From: Blastocatellia bacterium
GTDB taxonomy: Bacteria > Acidobacteriota > Blastocatellia > UBA7656
Assembly (NCBI GenBank): GCA_035275065.1
Contig: DATENM010000061.1
Span: 62,001-126,000 of the forward strand
Direction: 5' to 3'
DNA: 64,000 nt
Below, in pieces: positions 1 through 8,525 of the stretch (positions are counted from its first letter, which is position 1; each line of letters begins with the position of its first letter). A program made the position numbers and the translations under genes. The notes under the pieces are model-generated. The model saw nothing but the letters and a program-made list of their open reading frames with translations. It was not told where the DNA came from and did not search any database.

Positions 1-2
1 TG

Positions 3-3000
3 ATGGACCAGACACAGTGGCAGCGCATTGAAGAACTGTTGCAGGAGGCGCTCGACCTGGAACCGGGCCGGCGGCAGGCATTTTTGGAAAGCGCCTGTGC
101 CGGCGACGCACGGCTGCGCCGCGAAGTCGAGACCCTGCTCGGCAAAGAAGAACGGGCCAGGAGCTTCATGGAGACTCCGGCTTTCGCCTACCTCGCCACT
201 GAGCGGGCCGCCGTCTCGCTGACCGGCGCGCACGTCAGCCATTACCGCGTCGAATCGCTGGTCGGCAGGGGCGGCATGGGCGAAGTCTACAGGGCGCGGG
301 ACGAAAACCTGCCGCGCACCGTGGCGCTGAAAATGTTGCCCGCCGAGTTTACGGCGGACGCCGACCGCGTGCGGCGCTTCGAGCAAGAAGCCTTCACGGC
401 TTCAAAGCTCAATCACCCGAACATCATCACCATCTTTGAGATTCTGCACATCGAGGGGTCGCATTTCATCGCCAGCGAATACGTCGAAGGCCAAACCTTG
501 CGCCAGCGGCTGACGGAGCCGGCGACGAATAAACGCCTGCGCCTCAGTGTCGGCCAGGCGATTGATATTGCCATCCAAGTCGCCAGCGCGCTCAAAGCGG
601 CGCACACCGCCTGGATCATCCACCGCGACATCAAGCCCGAAAACATCATGGTACGCGCCGACGGCCTGGTGAAAGTGCTCGACTTCGGCATCGCCAAGCT
701 GGGACAGGGCGGCGGGGAGACCGGGCGATGGGGTGATGCGGCGATGGGACGACAGGGGGAGAGGGGGAGACAGGGAGATAGCGGGACCATCGCCGCATCG
801 CCGCTTCGCCCCATCGCCCCCTCGTCCCCACACTCCATCGCCGCGTCGTTCACGGTGCCGGGCGCGGTGATGGGCACGGCGAGTTATATGTCGCCGGAGC
901 AGGCGCGCGGCGAGCCGCTCGACGGGCGCACGGATATCTTCTCGCTGGGCGCTGTGCTCTACGAGATGGTCACCGGCGAGCGGCTCTTCACCGGCGCGAC
1001 GCGGGCGGAAGCCTTACAGGCGGCACGCGGCGGGCCGGCGGCGGCGCCGCATTATCGCTTCGAGCACGTCCCGAAAGAGCTGGAACGCATCATCCGCAGG
1101 GCGCTGCGCCAAGACCGCGACCAGCGCTACGCTTCGGCGGGCGAGATGTTGGTTGAATTGGAGTCGTTGAAGCATCGGCTGGAAAACCGCACCAGCCGGA
1201 GAGTGGCTAAGTTTAGCGCGCTGGCTTTGCTGGCGGTCATGTTGTTAGCGGGGGTCGCGACGCTGGCCTCGCGCAACGAAGTCTGGGACGAGCAGGTTTT
1301 ACGCGATGGGCACACGGCGGCAGTGCGCCGCGCCGTCTTTTCACCCGACGGGCGCTTGCTGGTTTCAGTCGGTGAAGACAAGCAGGTCATCGTCTGGGAC
1401 TTCGCGCGGCGCGAGCGGCTGGCGACCTTCAGCGATCACACGGACTGGGTCAGTACGGTCGCCTTCGCGCCGGATGGGAAGCGGTTCGCGACCGGCAGCT
1501 ATGACCGCACGGTGATCGTCTGGGACGCCATCAAGCTGCAAAAGGAGGCCGTGCTACGCGGGCATCAAGCCCCCGTTAGCGCCGTGACTTTTTCGCCCGA
1601 CGGGCAGGTGCTGGTGACTGTCGAAAAATCCCCCGCGCTCCGGGACCGCGCCACGCTCCTCTGGCGTGTGGGGAGCTGGGAGCAATTTGCCCAGATTCCG
1701 CTGGGGGCCAGCGATGTTCACTTGCTGCTCTTCCCGACGGCCGACAGGCGGATGGTTTACGACAATGCCACGACGCCGCTGCCGGACACCTGGAACGTGA
1801 GCACCGGCCAGCCGCTCGGCAATCTGTTCGACCCCGACTGGCGTGGTCAGAATGCGGCGTTCTCGCCTGACGGCACGCGGATGGTCAGTCTGCGGAGCGA
1901 TGGTGAGGTCATCTTTGTCGACTTCAAGCGGCGGCGCACGCTCAGCCGCGAGCGGGCGCATCAAGACAACGGGCGCGCCGTCGCCTATTCGCCTGACGGG
2001 CGATTGGTGGCGACCGGCGCCGAGAACATCATCCTGTGGGACGCGCTGACGCGGCAAAAGATCACGACGATTGATTACCCGTCGATCATCTGGAGCGCGA
2101 TGTTTTCACCCGACGGGCGCTGGCTAGTGACTACACATGGCGACGGCGCGATCCGCGTATGGGATGTCGTCGAACGGCGACGCGCCGTCGGCTTCAACGA
2201 GCACGACGGCGCGGTGCGCGCCGTCGCCTGGGCGCGCGATGGGAGGCGCTTCGCGTCGGCGGGCGAAGACCGAGTGATTATGATCTGGAACGCGGCGACC
2301 GGTCACAGAGAGATGCTGTTGGCCGGGCATCGCACGCGCGTGACCGGCATCGCCTTCGCAGCCGATGGCAAGACACTGGCATCGGCTGACATCGATGGGA
2401 CGATTATCATCTGGGACCTCGAACAGCAACAGGAGCGGCTGCGGTTCGGAGATTCGGCGGGCAAAGACCCCAGCTACTGTCTGGCCCTATCGCCCGATGG
2501 CCGCACGGTCGCCACCTCGCACGGCGTGTATGAGAGCGCCAGCGGGCGGCGGCTGGCTCCCGGCCTCGACTACTGGTTGCACGCCAGCTCGATCTACGGC
2601 TTGGCCTTTTCAGCCGACGGCACACGGCTGGCGGCGGCCCATTCGTATGGCAATCAATTCTTATGTGACGCCACGACCTGGAGCGTCATCGAGCAGGCCG
2701 ATCTAAACCCGCGACAATTCATCAGCGTGAGCTTTGCGCCGGACGGCAAACATCTGGTGACCGGCGAGGACGGCGGCACGGTTCAGCTCTGGACGACGCA
2801 GCCCCTGCGCCCGACAGCCGTGCTCGGCCAGCACGCGGCGCGCATTAAGTCGGTCGCTTTCTCGCCCGATGGCCGTCAAGTCGCCTCGGCGGGTGACGAC
2901 AAACAGATCGCGCTGTGGGACGTCGGCAGCCGCAAGCTGATCATGCGCATCGGCCTGCACACCGCGCCGGTCTACGCTATCGCCTTCTCGCCCGATGGCA

Positions 3001-3083
3001 CGCACTTAATCTCCGGCGAGCACGACCACTCGGTGCGATTGTACACGCGCCACCACACGCTCTGGGGCTTCCGCCTCGACTGA
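3..3083 (+). CDS. Membrane Ser/Thr protein kinase with C-terminal WD40 propeller
   Basis: A PknB-type (Hanks) kinase phosphorylating Ser/Thr of unknown targets. The N-terminal 75 residues resemble the short helical region that precedes many acidobacterial kinases. The kinase domain (about 79-370) has the glycine loop GRGGMGEVY, the VALK lysine, catalytic HRDIKPEN, metal-binding DFG and the SPEQ region, so it looks active. One transmembrane helix follows at about 400-422, then a series of WD40 repeats with FSPDG signatures to the C-terminus, presumably outside the membrane as a sensor or scaffold. About 45 residues rich in Gly, Arg and Ala are inserted in the activation loop between DFG and SPEQ and are encoded by a palindromic repeat (listed separately). 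The ATG at position 3 gives a start typical of the family, but upstream sequence is not in the window. The function of the propeller is inferred. Confidence 0.9.
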   Translation: MDQTQWQRIEELLQEALDLEPGRRQAFLESACAGDARLRREVETLLGKEERARSFMETPAFAYLATERAAVSLTGAHVSHYRVESLVGRGGMGEVYRARDENLPRTVALKMLPAEFTADADRVRRFEQEAFTASKLNHPNIITIFEILHIEGSHFIASEYVEGQTLRQRLTEPATNKRLRLSVGQAIDIAIQVASALKAAHTAWIIHRDIKPENIMVRADGLVKVLDFGIAKLGQGGGETGRWGDAAMGRQGERGRQGDSGTIAASPLRPIAPSSPHSIAASFTVPGAVMGTASYMSPEQARGEPLDGRTDIFSLGAVLYEMVTGERLFTGATRAEALQAARGGPAAAPHYRFEHVPKELERIIRRALRQDRDQRYASAGEMLVELESLKHRLENRTSRRVAKFSALALLAVMLLAGVATLASRNEVWDEQVLRDGHTAAVRRAVFSPDGRLLVSVGEDKQVIVWDFARRERLATFSDHTDWVSTVAFAPDGKRFATGSYDRTVIVWDAIKLQKEAVLRGHQAPVSAVTFSPDGQVLVTVEKSPALRDRATLLWRVGSWEQFAQIPLGASDVHLLLFPTADRRMVYDNATTPLPDTWNVSTGQPLGNLFDPDWRGQNAAFSPDGTRMVSLRSDGEVIFVDFKRRRTLSRERAHQDNGRAVAYSPDGRLVATGAENIILWDALTRQKITTIDYPSIIWSAMFSPDGRWLVTTHGDGAIRVWDVVERRRAVGFNEHDGAVRAVAWARDGRRFASAGEDRVIMIWNAATGHREMLLAGHRTRVTGIAFAADGKTLASADIDGTIIIWDLEQQQERLRFGDSAGKDPSYCLALSPDGRTVATSHGVYESASGRRLAPGLDYWLHASSIYGLAFSADGTRLAAAHSYGNQFLCDATTWSVIEQADLNPRQFISVSFAPDGKHLVTGEDGGTVQLWTTQPLRPTAVLGQHAARIKSVAFSPDGRQVASAGDDKQIALWDVGSRKLIMRIGLHTAPVYAIAFSPDGTHLISGEHDHSVRLYTRHHTLWGFRLD
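704..849. repeat. Palindromic simple repeat inside kinase gene
   Basis: The left part repeats GCGATGG-like units and the right part repeats the complementary CCATCGCCGC-like units, so the DNA can fold into a hairpin. It resembles the intergenic palindromes elsewhere in the window but lies in frame within the kinase activation loop, between the DFG motif and the SPEQ motif, without a stop codon. Confidence 0.7.
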
Positions 3084-3094
3084 TCGCCGGTCAC

Positions 3095-3144
3095 AGCGAG
3101 AAGGCCAGGGTGTTGGATTCGATGCCGTCGTTGAGGACGCGAAT
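3095..3144. repeat. 50-bp direct repeat, left copy (3' end of a metalloprotease gene)
   Basis: Identical over 50 bp to positions 15551-15600, where it is the 3' end of the metalloprotease gene. On the minus strand this copy encodes the same last residues (ending TLAFSL) followed by its own TGA stop, but the matching coding sequence ends abruptly at 3145. It is therefore an orphan gene end at the left edge of the CRISPR island. Confidence 0.85.
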
Positions 3145-3206
3145 TCCTGCCAATGCGGCAGTGGACTTGTCTAAGCCATTATTCTTCGGGAGTCGCCAAG
3201 TTGCTG

Positions 3207-3932
3207 TTATGCCTTGCTGCTTAGATTCTTTAAGTATTGGTCATAATCTATCGCTGGCACTGTACCGGTTTTCTGTAGACGCTTGAGCAAATTTAGAAAG
3301 AACGAGGCGAGCGCCAGAGAGCTGTCGCCTCTATTGATCTTAAGCTCACTACTATCGAAGTACTCCACATCAAAAGATCCAAGCGATATAGCACATCCCA
3401 GATCCAGTCTCTCATCTCTTCCTTGTTTCTCAAGCACTGCCTCAAATTTATCTCCCATTGGCGGTGTCCAAGCACTTCCATAAGCCAGAATGCCCGCAAT
3501 AATTGAAGTCAGTGGGCGTGGCGCGTGTACCCCACCTGCATGGACTATTGGAATTGTTGTTCGCTTGAGTTTTCTTACCGAAGCGGCCTTGGCACTTGCG
3601 TACTTGAAGTTTGACCGGCTGAACTTCTGTTTCACTTCGAGCACGGCATAAACACTTTCGGCAGGTATGAATAGCTGCCGACTGTGATTATAAAGAACTG
3701 GATTATATTGCCTATCATAGATAACAATATCAATTTCTTCACTACACGTACCTGTTGAATCGACAACAAATGCTTTATCGAGACTATACCGTTTAGGCAG
3801 ATGTGCCTCTAACATGGCCATCCAATTGGCTTCAGATGCTTCTCCTTTCGCTCCCGGATGATTGACAGCGGATCGTGTTCCTTTTAAGTTTGCCGTTAGC
3901 TGATCCTGAAGTGAGCGAAATAGATTCTTCAT
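3207..3932 (-). CDS. DUF6602-like PD-(D/E)XK nuclease candidate, last gene of the csm operon
   Basis: A 241-residue protein whose layout fits a restriction-endonuclease-like fold: E33 in an N-terminal helix, an EIDIVIYD strand (D67, D72), and VLEVKQ with E98 and K100. These are the usual acidic residues and lysine of PD-(D/E)XK enzymes. I recall similar proteins as DUF6602, but this is recognition by eye. The start lies 4 bp after the csm4 stop (TAA-GCCT-ATG), so it is translated with the csm genes. It occupies the place where csm5 or an ancillary effector such as csm6 usually lies. I see no CARF or HEPN motif and no RAMP glycine-rich loop, so it is neither Csm5 nor Csm6. Base composition is more AT-rich than the chromosome around it. 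A DNA- or RNA-cleaving effector role is inferred. Confidence 0.65.
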   Translation of the reverse strand: MKNLFRSLQDQLTANLKGTRSAVNHPGAKGEASEANWMAMLEAHLPKRYSLDKAFVVDSTGTCSEEIDIVIYDRQYNPVLYNHSRQLFIPAESVYAVLEVKQKFSRSNFKYASAKAASVRKLKRTTIPIVHAGGVHAPRPLTSIIAGILAYGSAWTPPMGDKFEAVLEKQGRDERLDLGCAISLGSFDVEYFDSSELKINRGDSSLALASFFLNLLKRLQKTGTVPAIDYDQYLKNLSSKA

Positions 3933-3936
3933 AGGC

Positions 3937-4878
3937 TTACTCAGGCGATGTTCCTCCTAGAAATCGGATGGGCAGAGGGAATGCGAAAGCATACTGCTTA
4001 ACCTCATCTCGCCAGGATAATCCAGAGATAAGCTGTCCATACCACTGGCGGGGCGCCGGATCGCGGAAGCATGAGCCGCATTCAAGCTGAACCAAAGGCT
4101 TCTTAAACGGATTCTTGTCGCTCGCGAATGCCTCGCCTACCTTCCCATATTTGACCACCGCATTCCAGAATCCATCCGTAGGGTCATCCGGGGCCGGTAC
4201 AAAGCGTGAAAGCGTCACAAAGCCATTTGCATTTACCACGTCAGCAAAACCAGAGAATAATTCGGGGAGAGTAAAACTCTCGACCTGACCATAACCAATA
4301 GATTTTCGTTTCCCATAACCACTCTCCATTAAATCGATCAGGAAGTCTTCGACAAGCGAGAGGGATTCATCCTCGATTCGCCAGTAGATCGTCAGGCGTG
4401 GCAGAATGATCTCGCGCATATCGAAAGGGTCGCCCGCCGTGTCGGTCAGGCGATTCACCCAATTCCTGGTTGTGGTATGCGGGTAGATCAACGCTTGAGC
4501 CTGATCCGCCAATGTTGAAGGCTCCAGGTCTTCGCCGCGCCGCCACTGGTTGAACTGCGCGAGCGTCAGCCACGAGGATTCGTACCGTCGTTTCATCTCC
4601 TGTTGACGCATCACGCGTTGATCCTTGGGCAAATCGTTTGCAGGCGCTTCGCGAACCCATATGGGGCGGGGCAAATATCCTGTGGGAAAGCCGTCGGAAA
4701 GCAGCACGGGCGGGTCGCCGTCGCCCTGCCTGACCATATATCGTTTGAGAAACTTCTCTAATGTCTCTGTTCCGTCACGGCGGGCGATAAACCAGCAGAG
4801 ATGCCCAAACAAGGTATCGGCCTGCCACGGAGAGGCAGACGAAGAGCGGAGGGTAAGGGTTGACTGGTAGACTCGCAT
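3937..4878 (-). CDS. csm4: Type III-A CRISPR RAMP protein Csm4 (Cas5 group)
   Basis: A 313-residue Csm4. In the Csm complex this subunit binds the 5' handle of the crRNA and contacts Cas10. The N-terminal motif WQADTLFGHLCW, followed by LLSDGFP and YLPRP, is characteristic of Csm4. The C-terminal half has the conserved RFVPAPDD region, and KSIGYGQ is a glycine-rich RAMP loop at about residues 196-202. It starts 6 bp after the csm3 stop and ends 4 bp before the nuclease candidate, so these genes form one transcription unit. Length is normal. I considered Csm5 as an alternative, but the DTLFGH signature and the C-terminal region fit Csm4. Confidence 0.85.
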   Translation of the reverse strand: MRVYQSTLTLRSSSASPWQADTLFGHLCWFIARRDGTETLEKFLKRYMVRQGDGDPPVLLSDGFPTGYLPRPIWVREAPANDLPKDQRVMRQQEMKRRYESSWLTLAQFNQWRRGEDLEPSTLADQAQALIYPHTTTRNWVNRLTDTAGDPFDMREIILPRLTIYWRIEDESLSLVEDFLIDLMESGYGKRKSIGYGQVESFTLPELFSGFADVVNANGFVTLSRFVPAPDDPTDGFWNAVVKYGKVGEAFASDKNPFKKPLVQLECGSCFRDPAPRQWYGQLISGLSWRDEVKQYAFAFPLPIRFLGGTSPE

Positions 4879-4884
4879 CGCTGC

Positions 4885-5535
4885 TTATTTATCGCCCGTC
4901 TTGTAGTCCAACTGTACCCAGCCATAACCGCGCGTGCCCGAACTTCCGAGCGTGTCCTGCGGCAGCCAATCCAGAGCCTGCCGGATGAAATTGATGATCT
5001 CCTGTTCGTCATCCTCCTCAAAGATGCGCACCGATAGGGTAAAGTCAAATTTCGTATCAGCCGGAACCCGCTCCTGCGTTCGCAGGCCGCCGTGCCCGGC
5101 GATGCCCGTATTGCGATTGATCCAGTTTTCTGACTTCACCTCAGCGAAGTTGACGCCCTGCGCTTGAGCCTCCGCCAGCCTGTCCTGTGATTCAGCGGCC
5201 AGCATTGCATCTCGCACAATCAGGCGCGTCGGCCCATGTTGATGGTCTGTCACCTTATGAGGCCCGAAGACGCGACAGACAAGACAATGTTTCTCCTTAC
5301 AGCCATGCGGCTGGCCATCCGCAGCCACCTTGTTATGGCGGTACTCACTCAACGTGCGCAGCTTGCCCTTTAGTGAGGAGCCGGGAATGTAAGGGTGCTT
5401 GGTTATCGGGTGGCGAATGATTGGGTTATCCATTTCACCGATGCCAATGTCATCCTTACTGCCGCCGATGCGCAGACCGCTTTTACAGGTCAGCACGCCG
5501 GTAATCGGAACGTATTTCACCAGTTTCCAGGCCAT
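4885..5535 (-). CDS. csm3: Type III-A CRISPR RAMP protein Csm3 (Cas7 backbone, target RNase)
   Basis: Csm3 forms the helical backbone of the complex and cleaves target RNA at 6-nt intervals. The family signature is clear: GLRIGGSKDDIGIG followed by NPIIRHP and IPGSSLKGKLR. The aspartates at positions 28-29 fall where the catalytic Asp of Csm3 lies, so target-RNA cleavage should be intact. A Cys-rich HCLVCRVFG segment and the C-terminal GSSGTRGYGWV glycine-rich loop are also present. I chose the ATG at 5535 because GAGGTGA lies 7 bases upstream; a TTG two codons earlier is too close to that ribosome site. The predicted length is 216 residues, normal for the family. Confidence 0.9.
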   Translation of the reverse strand: MAWKLVKYVPITGVLTCKSGLRIGGSKDDIGIGEMDNPIIRHPITKHPYIPGSSLKGKLRTLSEYRHNKVAADGQPHGCKEKHCLVCRVFGPHKVTDHQHGPTRLIVRDAMLAAESQDRLAEAQAQGVNFAEVKSENWINRNTGIAGHGGLRTQERVPADTKFDFTLSVRIFEEDDEQEIINFIRQALDWLPQDTLGSSGTRGYGWVQLDYKTGDK

Positions 5536-5547
5536 AGTCAATCACCT

Positions 5548-6114
5548 CTACTTTGGTTTATACAGCGTGAAGTATGCGATCACGCTTTCAAAGTGCTCTA
5601 AGAATCCATTGCGAAAAGCTTGTTCGCTTTCCCGCGCTCGTTGCGCATTGACATCAATAAAGTCCAGTAACACCTCCAGGTCTTTACGCTTGTTCTGGCT
5701 TTGCTCTCTGCCGATCACCGAGGCCGCGAAAGGTTGCAGCTTGGCAATTCCGGGCACCAGCGCCTTGAAGTTCCTGGTATTGTCGAGTTGCTGTTCCAGG
5801 TTGCGCGACATGGTGAAGAAGCGCCGCAGCTGGCCGCTCGTCACTCCGGCATTTGACAGCACACATGCCACCAGGTCTGCGTCCTTGACGACGAGTTCTT
5901 CACGCAAGTTGCCATCTGCATCAAAGTAGCCAGTCTGGTCCAGCTGTTCCAGATAGACTTTGAACTTTGCCAACTCCCCCCTTTGCTGTGGCTGTGGACC
6001 TCGCGGCGCGTTGCCTCCACCTTTGGCTTTACTCACGCAATTACTGCAAAGGGTATGTCGGGCCTCCTTCGGCACAAAAGACGTTCCGCATTGTTTACAT
6101 GCACGTTTTTCCAT
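5548..6114 (-). CDS. csm2: Csm2 small subunit with N-terminal zinc ribbon
   Basis: The region from about residue 45 to the end matches Csm2, the helical small subunit that lines the target-RNA groove. VTSGQLRRFF is the family's conserved start (usually TSQIR-FF), followed by helices ending in FLEHFESVIAYF. The first 40 residues are an extra module with two CxxC pairs (ACKQCG and LCSNC), a zinc-ribbon pattern, then a basic glycine-rich linker. Typical Csm2 is shorter and lacks this module. The start at 6114 is supported by AGGTGA just upstream and lies 8 bases after the cas10 stop; a longer reading from 6159 would overlap cas10. The Csm2 call rests on a few motifs in a poorly conserved family. 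Confidence 0.75.
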   Translation of the reverse strand: MEKRACKQCGTSFVPKEARHTLCSNCVSKAKGGGNAPRGPQPQQRGELAKFKVYLEQLDQTGYFDADGNLREELVVKDADLVACVLSNAGVTSGQLRRFFTMSRNLEQQLDNTRNFKALVPGIAKLQPFAASVIGREQSQNKRKDLEVLLDFIDVNAQRARESEQAFRNGFLEHFESVIAYFTLYKPK

Positions 6115-6122
6115 CCGTTCAC

Positions 6123-8477
6123 CTATTCTTCTTTCTCCCTTCTGTTTAACAGAACCCACTGCGTGATCAGCCGCAAATGCTTCAGGACTCTGCGGGTGCT
6201 ATTCCCCGGCGGAATCTCAAGCAGTTGCGTCGCCCATTTATAGAGGCCAGACTCGTTCTTCGCGCTGACGTTGCGGGCAATCTGATACGCGAGCATCGGA
6301 TGATAACGTAAGCCAAGCAACTGGCGGTCTCGGTCGTAGCTTTGCCATAACTCTCCACAGCGTAGAAGGTGATAGAGAAAGCTCGATTTCGGCTTGTAGC
6401 TTCCTAGAGCTTTAACTTCTCCAACTAGCGGGGCAACCTCCTGCCATTCCAAAACCTCGCCCAGAATGCAAAGGCGATTTCGCCCCATATGCTTCGCCTT
6501 ATCTAAGGCCACATCGGCCAGCTTGACCGTGTGAGCCAGAGGCAACCTTGGCTTGACGACCGCAATCCCCGCCGAGAGATTGATTTCAGGATGCCTGGTG
6601 TAGCACTTGAAGGCTTCGTATATTTCGCTGGCCAAGCTCATTGTGGTTTTACGCGGGCCGACGATCAGCAAATCATCACCGCCCGAATAGACCGTGTAAC
6701 AATCCGTGTATTTCGTGCTCAACAACCATTCCAACCAGCCGGAGAAGAACCAGTCCAACTCACGGCTGAGCGCCGCCACGCGCGGTAGTGTATCAAGCCC
6801 CTCACCGGTGCCGTCGCGGCGCAAGCCTTCCTGGAAAACCTGGCCAAGATAATCGACATCGGCTTTGAGAATGCCAAGCAGCCCATCGCCGGCGATGTCG
6901 CTGAACGACTTGGGATTTCCGTCGTCATGGCGCGGGATGTAATTCGCCAAATAGCGAAACATCACTGGAAACTGCCCGGCCCGGCTTAGAGCGGGATCAT
7001 TCAGCCGCACCAACAGAAACGCTCCTTGATGGGGTCGCTTATCTACTGTTGCGCTAAGCCCCAGACACGGAATTCGTCCTTCATTTCCTGTAAAGAAAGA
7101 AATGAACTGCGCACGGGTCAATTCCCGGCCCAGATGAAGTTGTTTGAAACATTGCGCGCAGATATCCGGCCCCGACGATTCACCATCCTCGCTATGCTCC
7201 GTCGCCGCAAAGCGACCACAGGATGCGCATACGCTTTCGCCATCAAAAGGTTGGCGCACGAAGATGTCAGCAGATCGCCACAGCCCTTCGCTTTGCAGCG
7301 CACCGGCCAGCCGTTGCGCCTTGCGCCGGCGCAGTTGCTCGTGCAACCGCGCCAGCACGCGGCTGAATTCTCCGGCGGCAAAACCGCCGTCGTCCATGCC
7401 TTGCCAGGCGAGGTTGATAGCCACCTCGCCATGAAAATCGTTCAGTAATGATTCATCAAACGCCTGTTGCAGGCGCTTCAACCGGTCGCCGGTATCGGGC
7501 AGCATCGGCAGCAGGATGTAAAACTTGCCCCCCGACGCCATCAAAAGATTCGTCAGTGGCAAGTCAAACTCACGGATCACCTGCAAGCTCGCCGCTTCGC
7601 TGAGAAGCTGGATATAAAAGGAACGGGCGCGCAGCCGTTTGGCGACTCCGCCAGCGCCGACTGTCGAGATGCCAAAGATATAATCTTGAATGCCGGATAC
7701 GCCGCCGGTTAACAAGACACAACGCGGCGGATTCGGCGCTGCTATCGCGGATTCGGCGAGCGTATCGTTAGCCGCATGAAACTTATACAGACACGCGGCA
7801 ATCGCTGTTGTGCTGCGCAGCCGGTCGTATAAAGAAATTTCCGGCGCGTTAGTTTGCGCGCCCGCGGGAATGCACCACCCATAAGTCTGCACCAGACTAA
7901 ACAAGTGTGTGTAAACGCAATCGAAGTTGTCCCAGTTAATATAATGGCGCAATTCATCCAGCCGCTGCCTGAATGCCTGTTGATGATTGGCGACTTCCGC
8001 TGGCTTTGCCGACTCTGCTTCGAGATCAAAAAACGGCGGCGGTTCGGTCGTGTCGGTCGCTCTCAGCGGCTTTGCAGGGTAGTGGCGCGGGGCAGGCGTA
8101 TGTGAATTGATGAGTTCGATGCAGTCGAAGACCGGTGCAAGTCCCGGCGTCCGAGATGACGGATGGGCTGTATCACCAGAGCGTTTCGGCGAGGCGAGGC
8201 GATCCGCGGCGCGCATCAGTTCAAGCAAAGCCCGGACATGCGCGCTTTCCGGCGCAGTGGAGGATGGCACAGCGCTTTTTCGGTAATGGAGAATCAGATT
8301 CTGAAGCAATTGGGCATCAACACAGCGAGCGAAATCATCCTGCCAGGCGGCAAAGGAGAAACCGGACGGCACAGCAGGCTCGGAAGCCGGCGTGGCGCGG
8401 CGCTCGGCTGGTTGAAGACACTCGTCCAGACCTTGCAGCAACACGGCCATCAAGAGGGTCTTTTCGTCTGAGGTCAT
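6123..8477 (-). CDS. cas10: Cas10/Csm1, large subunit and cyclic oligoadenylate synthase
   Basis: The signature protein of type III CRISPR. It contains a zinc ribbon (CASCG and ICAQC, about residues 417-441), two palm domains, and the active cyclase motif YSGGDDLL at about residue 598, preceded by KADVDYLG and followed by SAGIAVV and the helix with DKAKHMGRN. It should make cyclic oligoadenylates from ATP when target RNA is bound. The N-terminal 120 residues show no HD pair of the DNase domain, so single-strand DNA cleavage by Cas10 itself is unlikely. The ATG at 8477 follows GGGTGAG at good spacing; a GTG at 8486 is also possible. At about 784 residues the size is normal. It is second in the operon, 48 bp after cas6. 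Confidence 0.93.
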   Translation of the reverse strand: MTSDEKTLLMAVLLQGLDECLQPAERRATPASEPAVPSGFSFAAWQDDFARCVDAQLLQNLILHYRKSAVPSSTAPESAHVRALLELMRAADRLASPKRSGDTAHPSSRTPGLAPVFDCIELINSHTPAPRHYPAKPLRATDTTEPPPFFDLEAESAKPAEVANHQQAFRQRLDELRHYINWDNFDCVYTHLFSLVQTYGWCIPAGAQTNAPEISLYDRLRSTTAIAACLYKFHAANDTLAESAIAAPNPPRCVLLTGGVSGIQDYIFGISTVGAGGVAKRLRARSFYIQLLSEAASLQVIREFDLPLTNLLMASGGKFYILLPMLPDTGDRLKRLQQAFDESLLNDFHGEVAINLAWQGMDDGGFAAGEFSRVLARLHEQLRRRKAQRLAGALQSEGLWRSADIFVRQPFDGESVCASCGRFAATEHSEDGESSGPDICAQCFKQLHLGRELTRAQFISFFTGNEGRIPCLGLSATVDKRPHQGAFLLVRLNDPALSRAGQFPVMFRYLANYIPRHDDGNPKSFSDIAGDGLLGILKADVDYLGQVFQEGLRRDGTGEGLDTLPRVAALSRELDWFFSGWLEWLLSTKYTDCYTVYSGGDDLLIVGPRKTTMSLASEIYEAFKCYTRHPEINLSAGIAVVKPRLPLAHTVKLADVALDKAKHMGRNRLCILGEVLEWQEVAPLVGEVKALGSYKPKSSFLYHLLRCGELWQSYDRDRQLLGLRYHPMLAYQIARNVSAKNESGLYKWATQLLEIPPGNSTRRVLKHLRLITQWVLLNRREKEE

Positions 8478-8525
8478 CTTTAACACTCACCCGTATGTCG
8501 TGCGGCTGGTGCCGTTCGCCACGCG

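Noticed and set aside
2915..3286. Frame overlapping the kinase end and the left direct repeat
   Set aside because: It is a shadow of the kinase gene; its only interesting part is the direct repeat, read in the wrong strand.
3207..3932. Possible Csm6 or Csm5 identity of the last operon gene
   Set aside because: No HEPN RxxxxH, CARF or RAMP motif; a PD-(D/E)XK arrangement fits.
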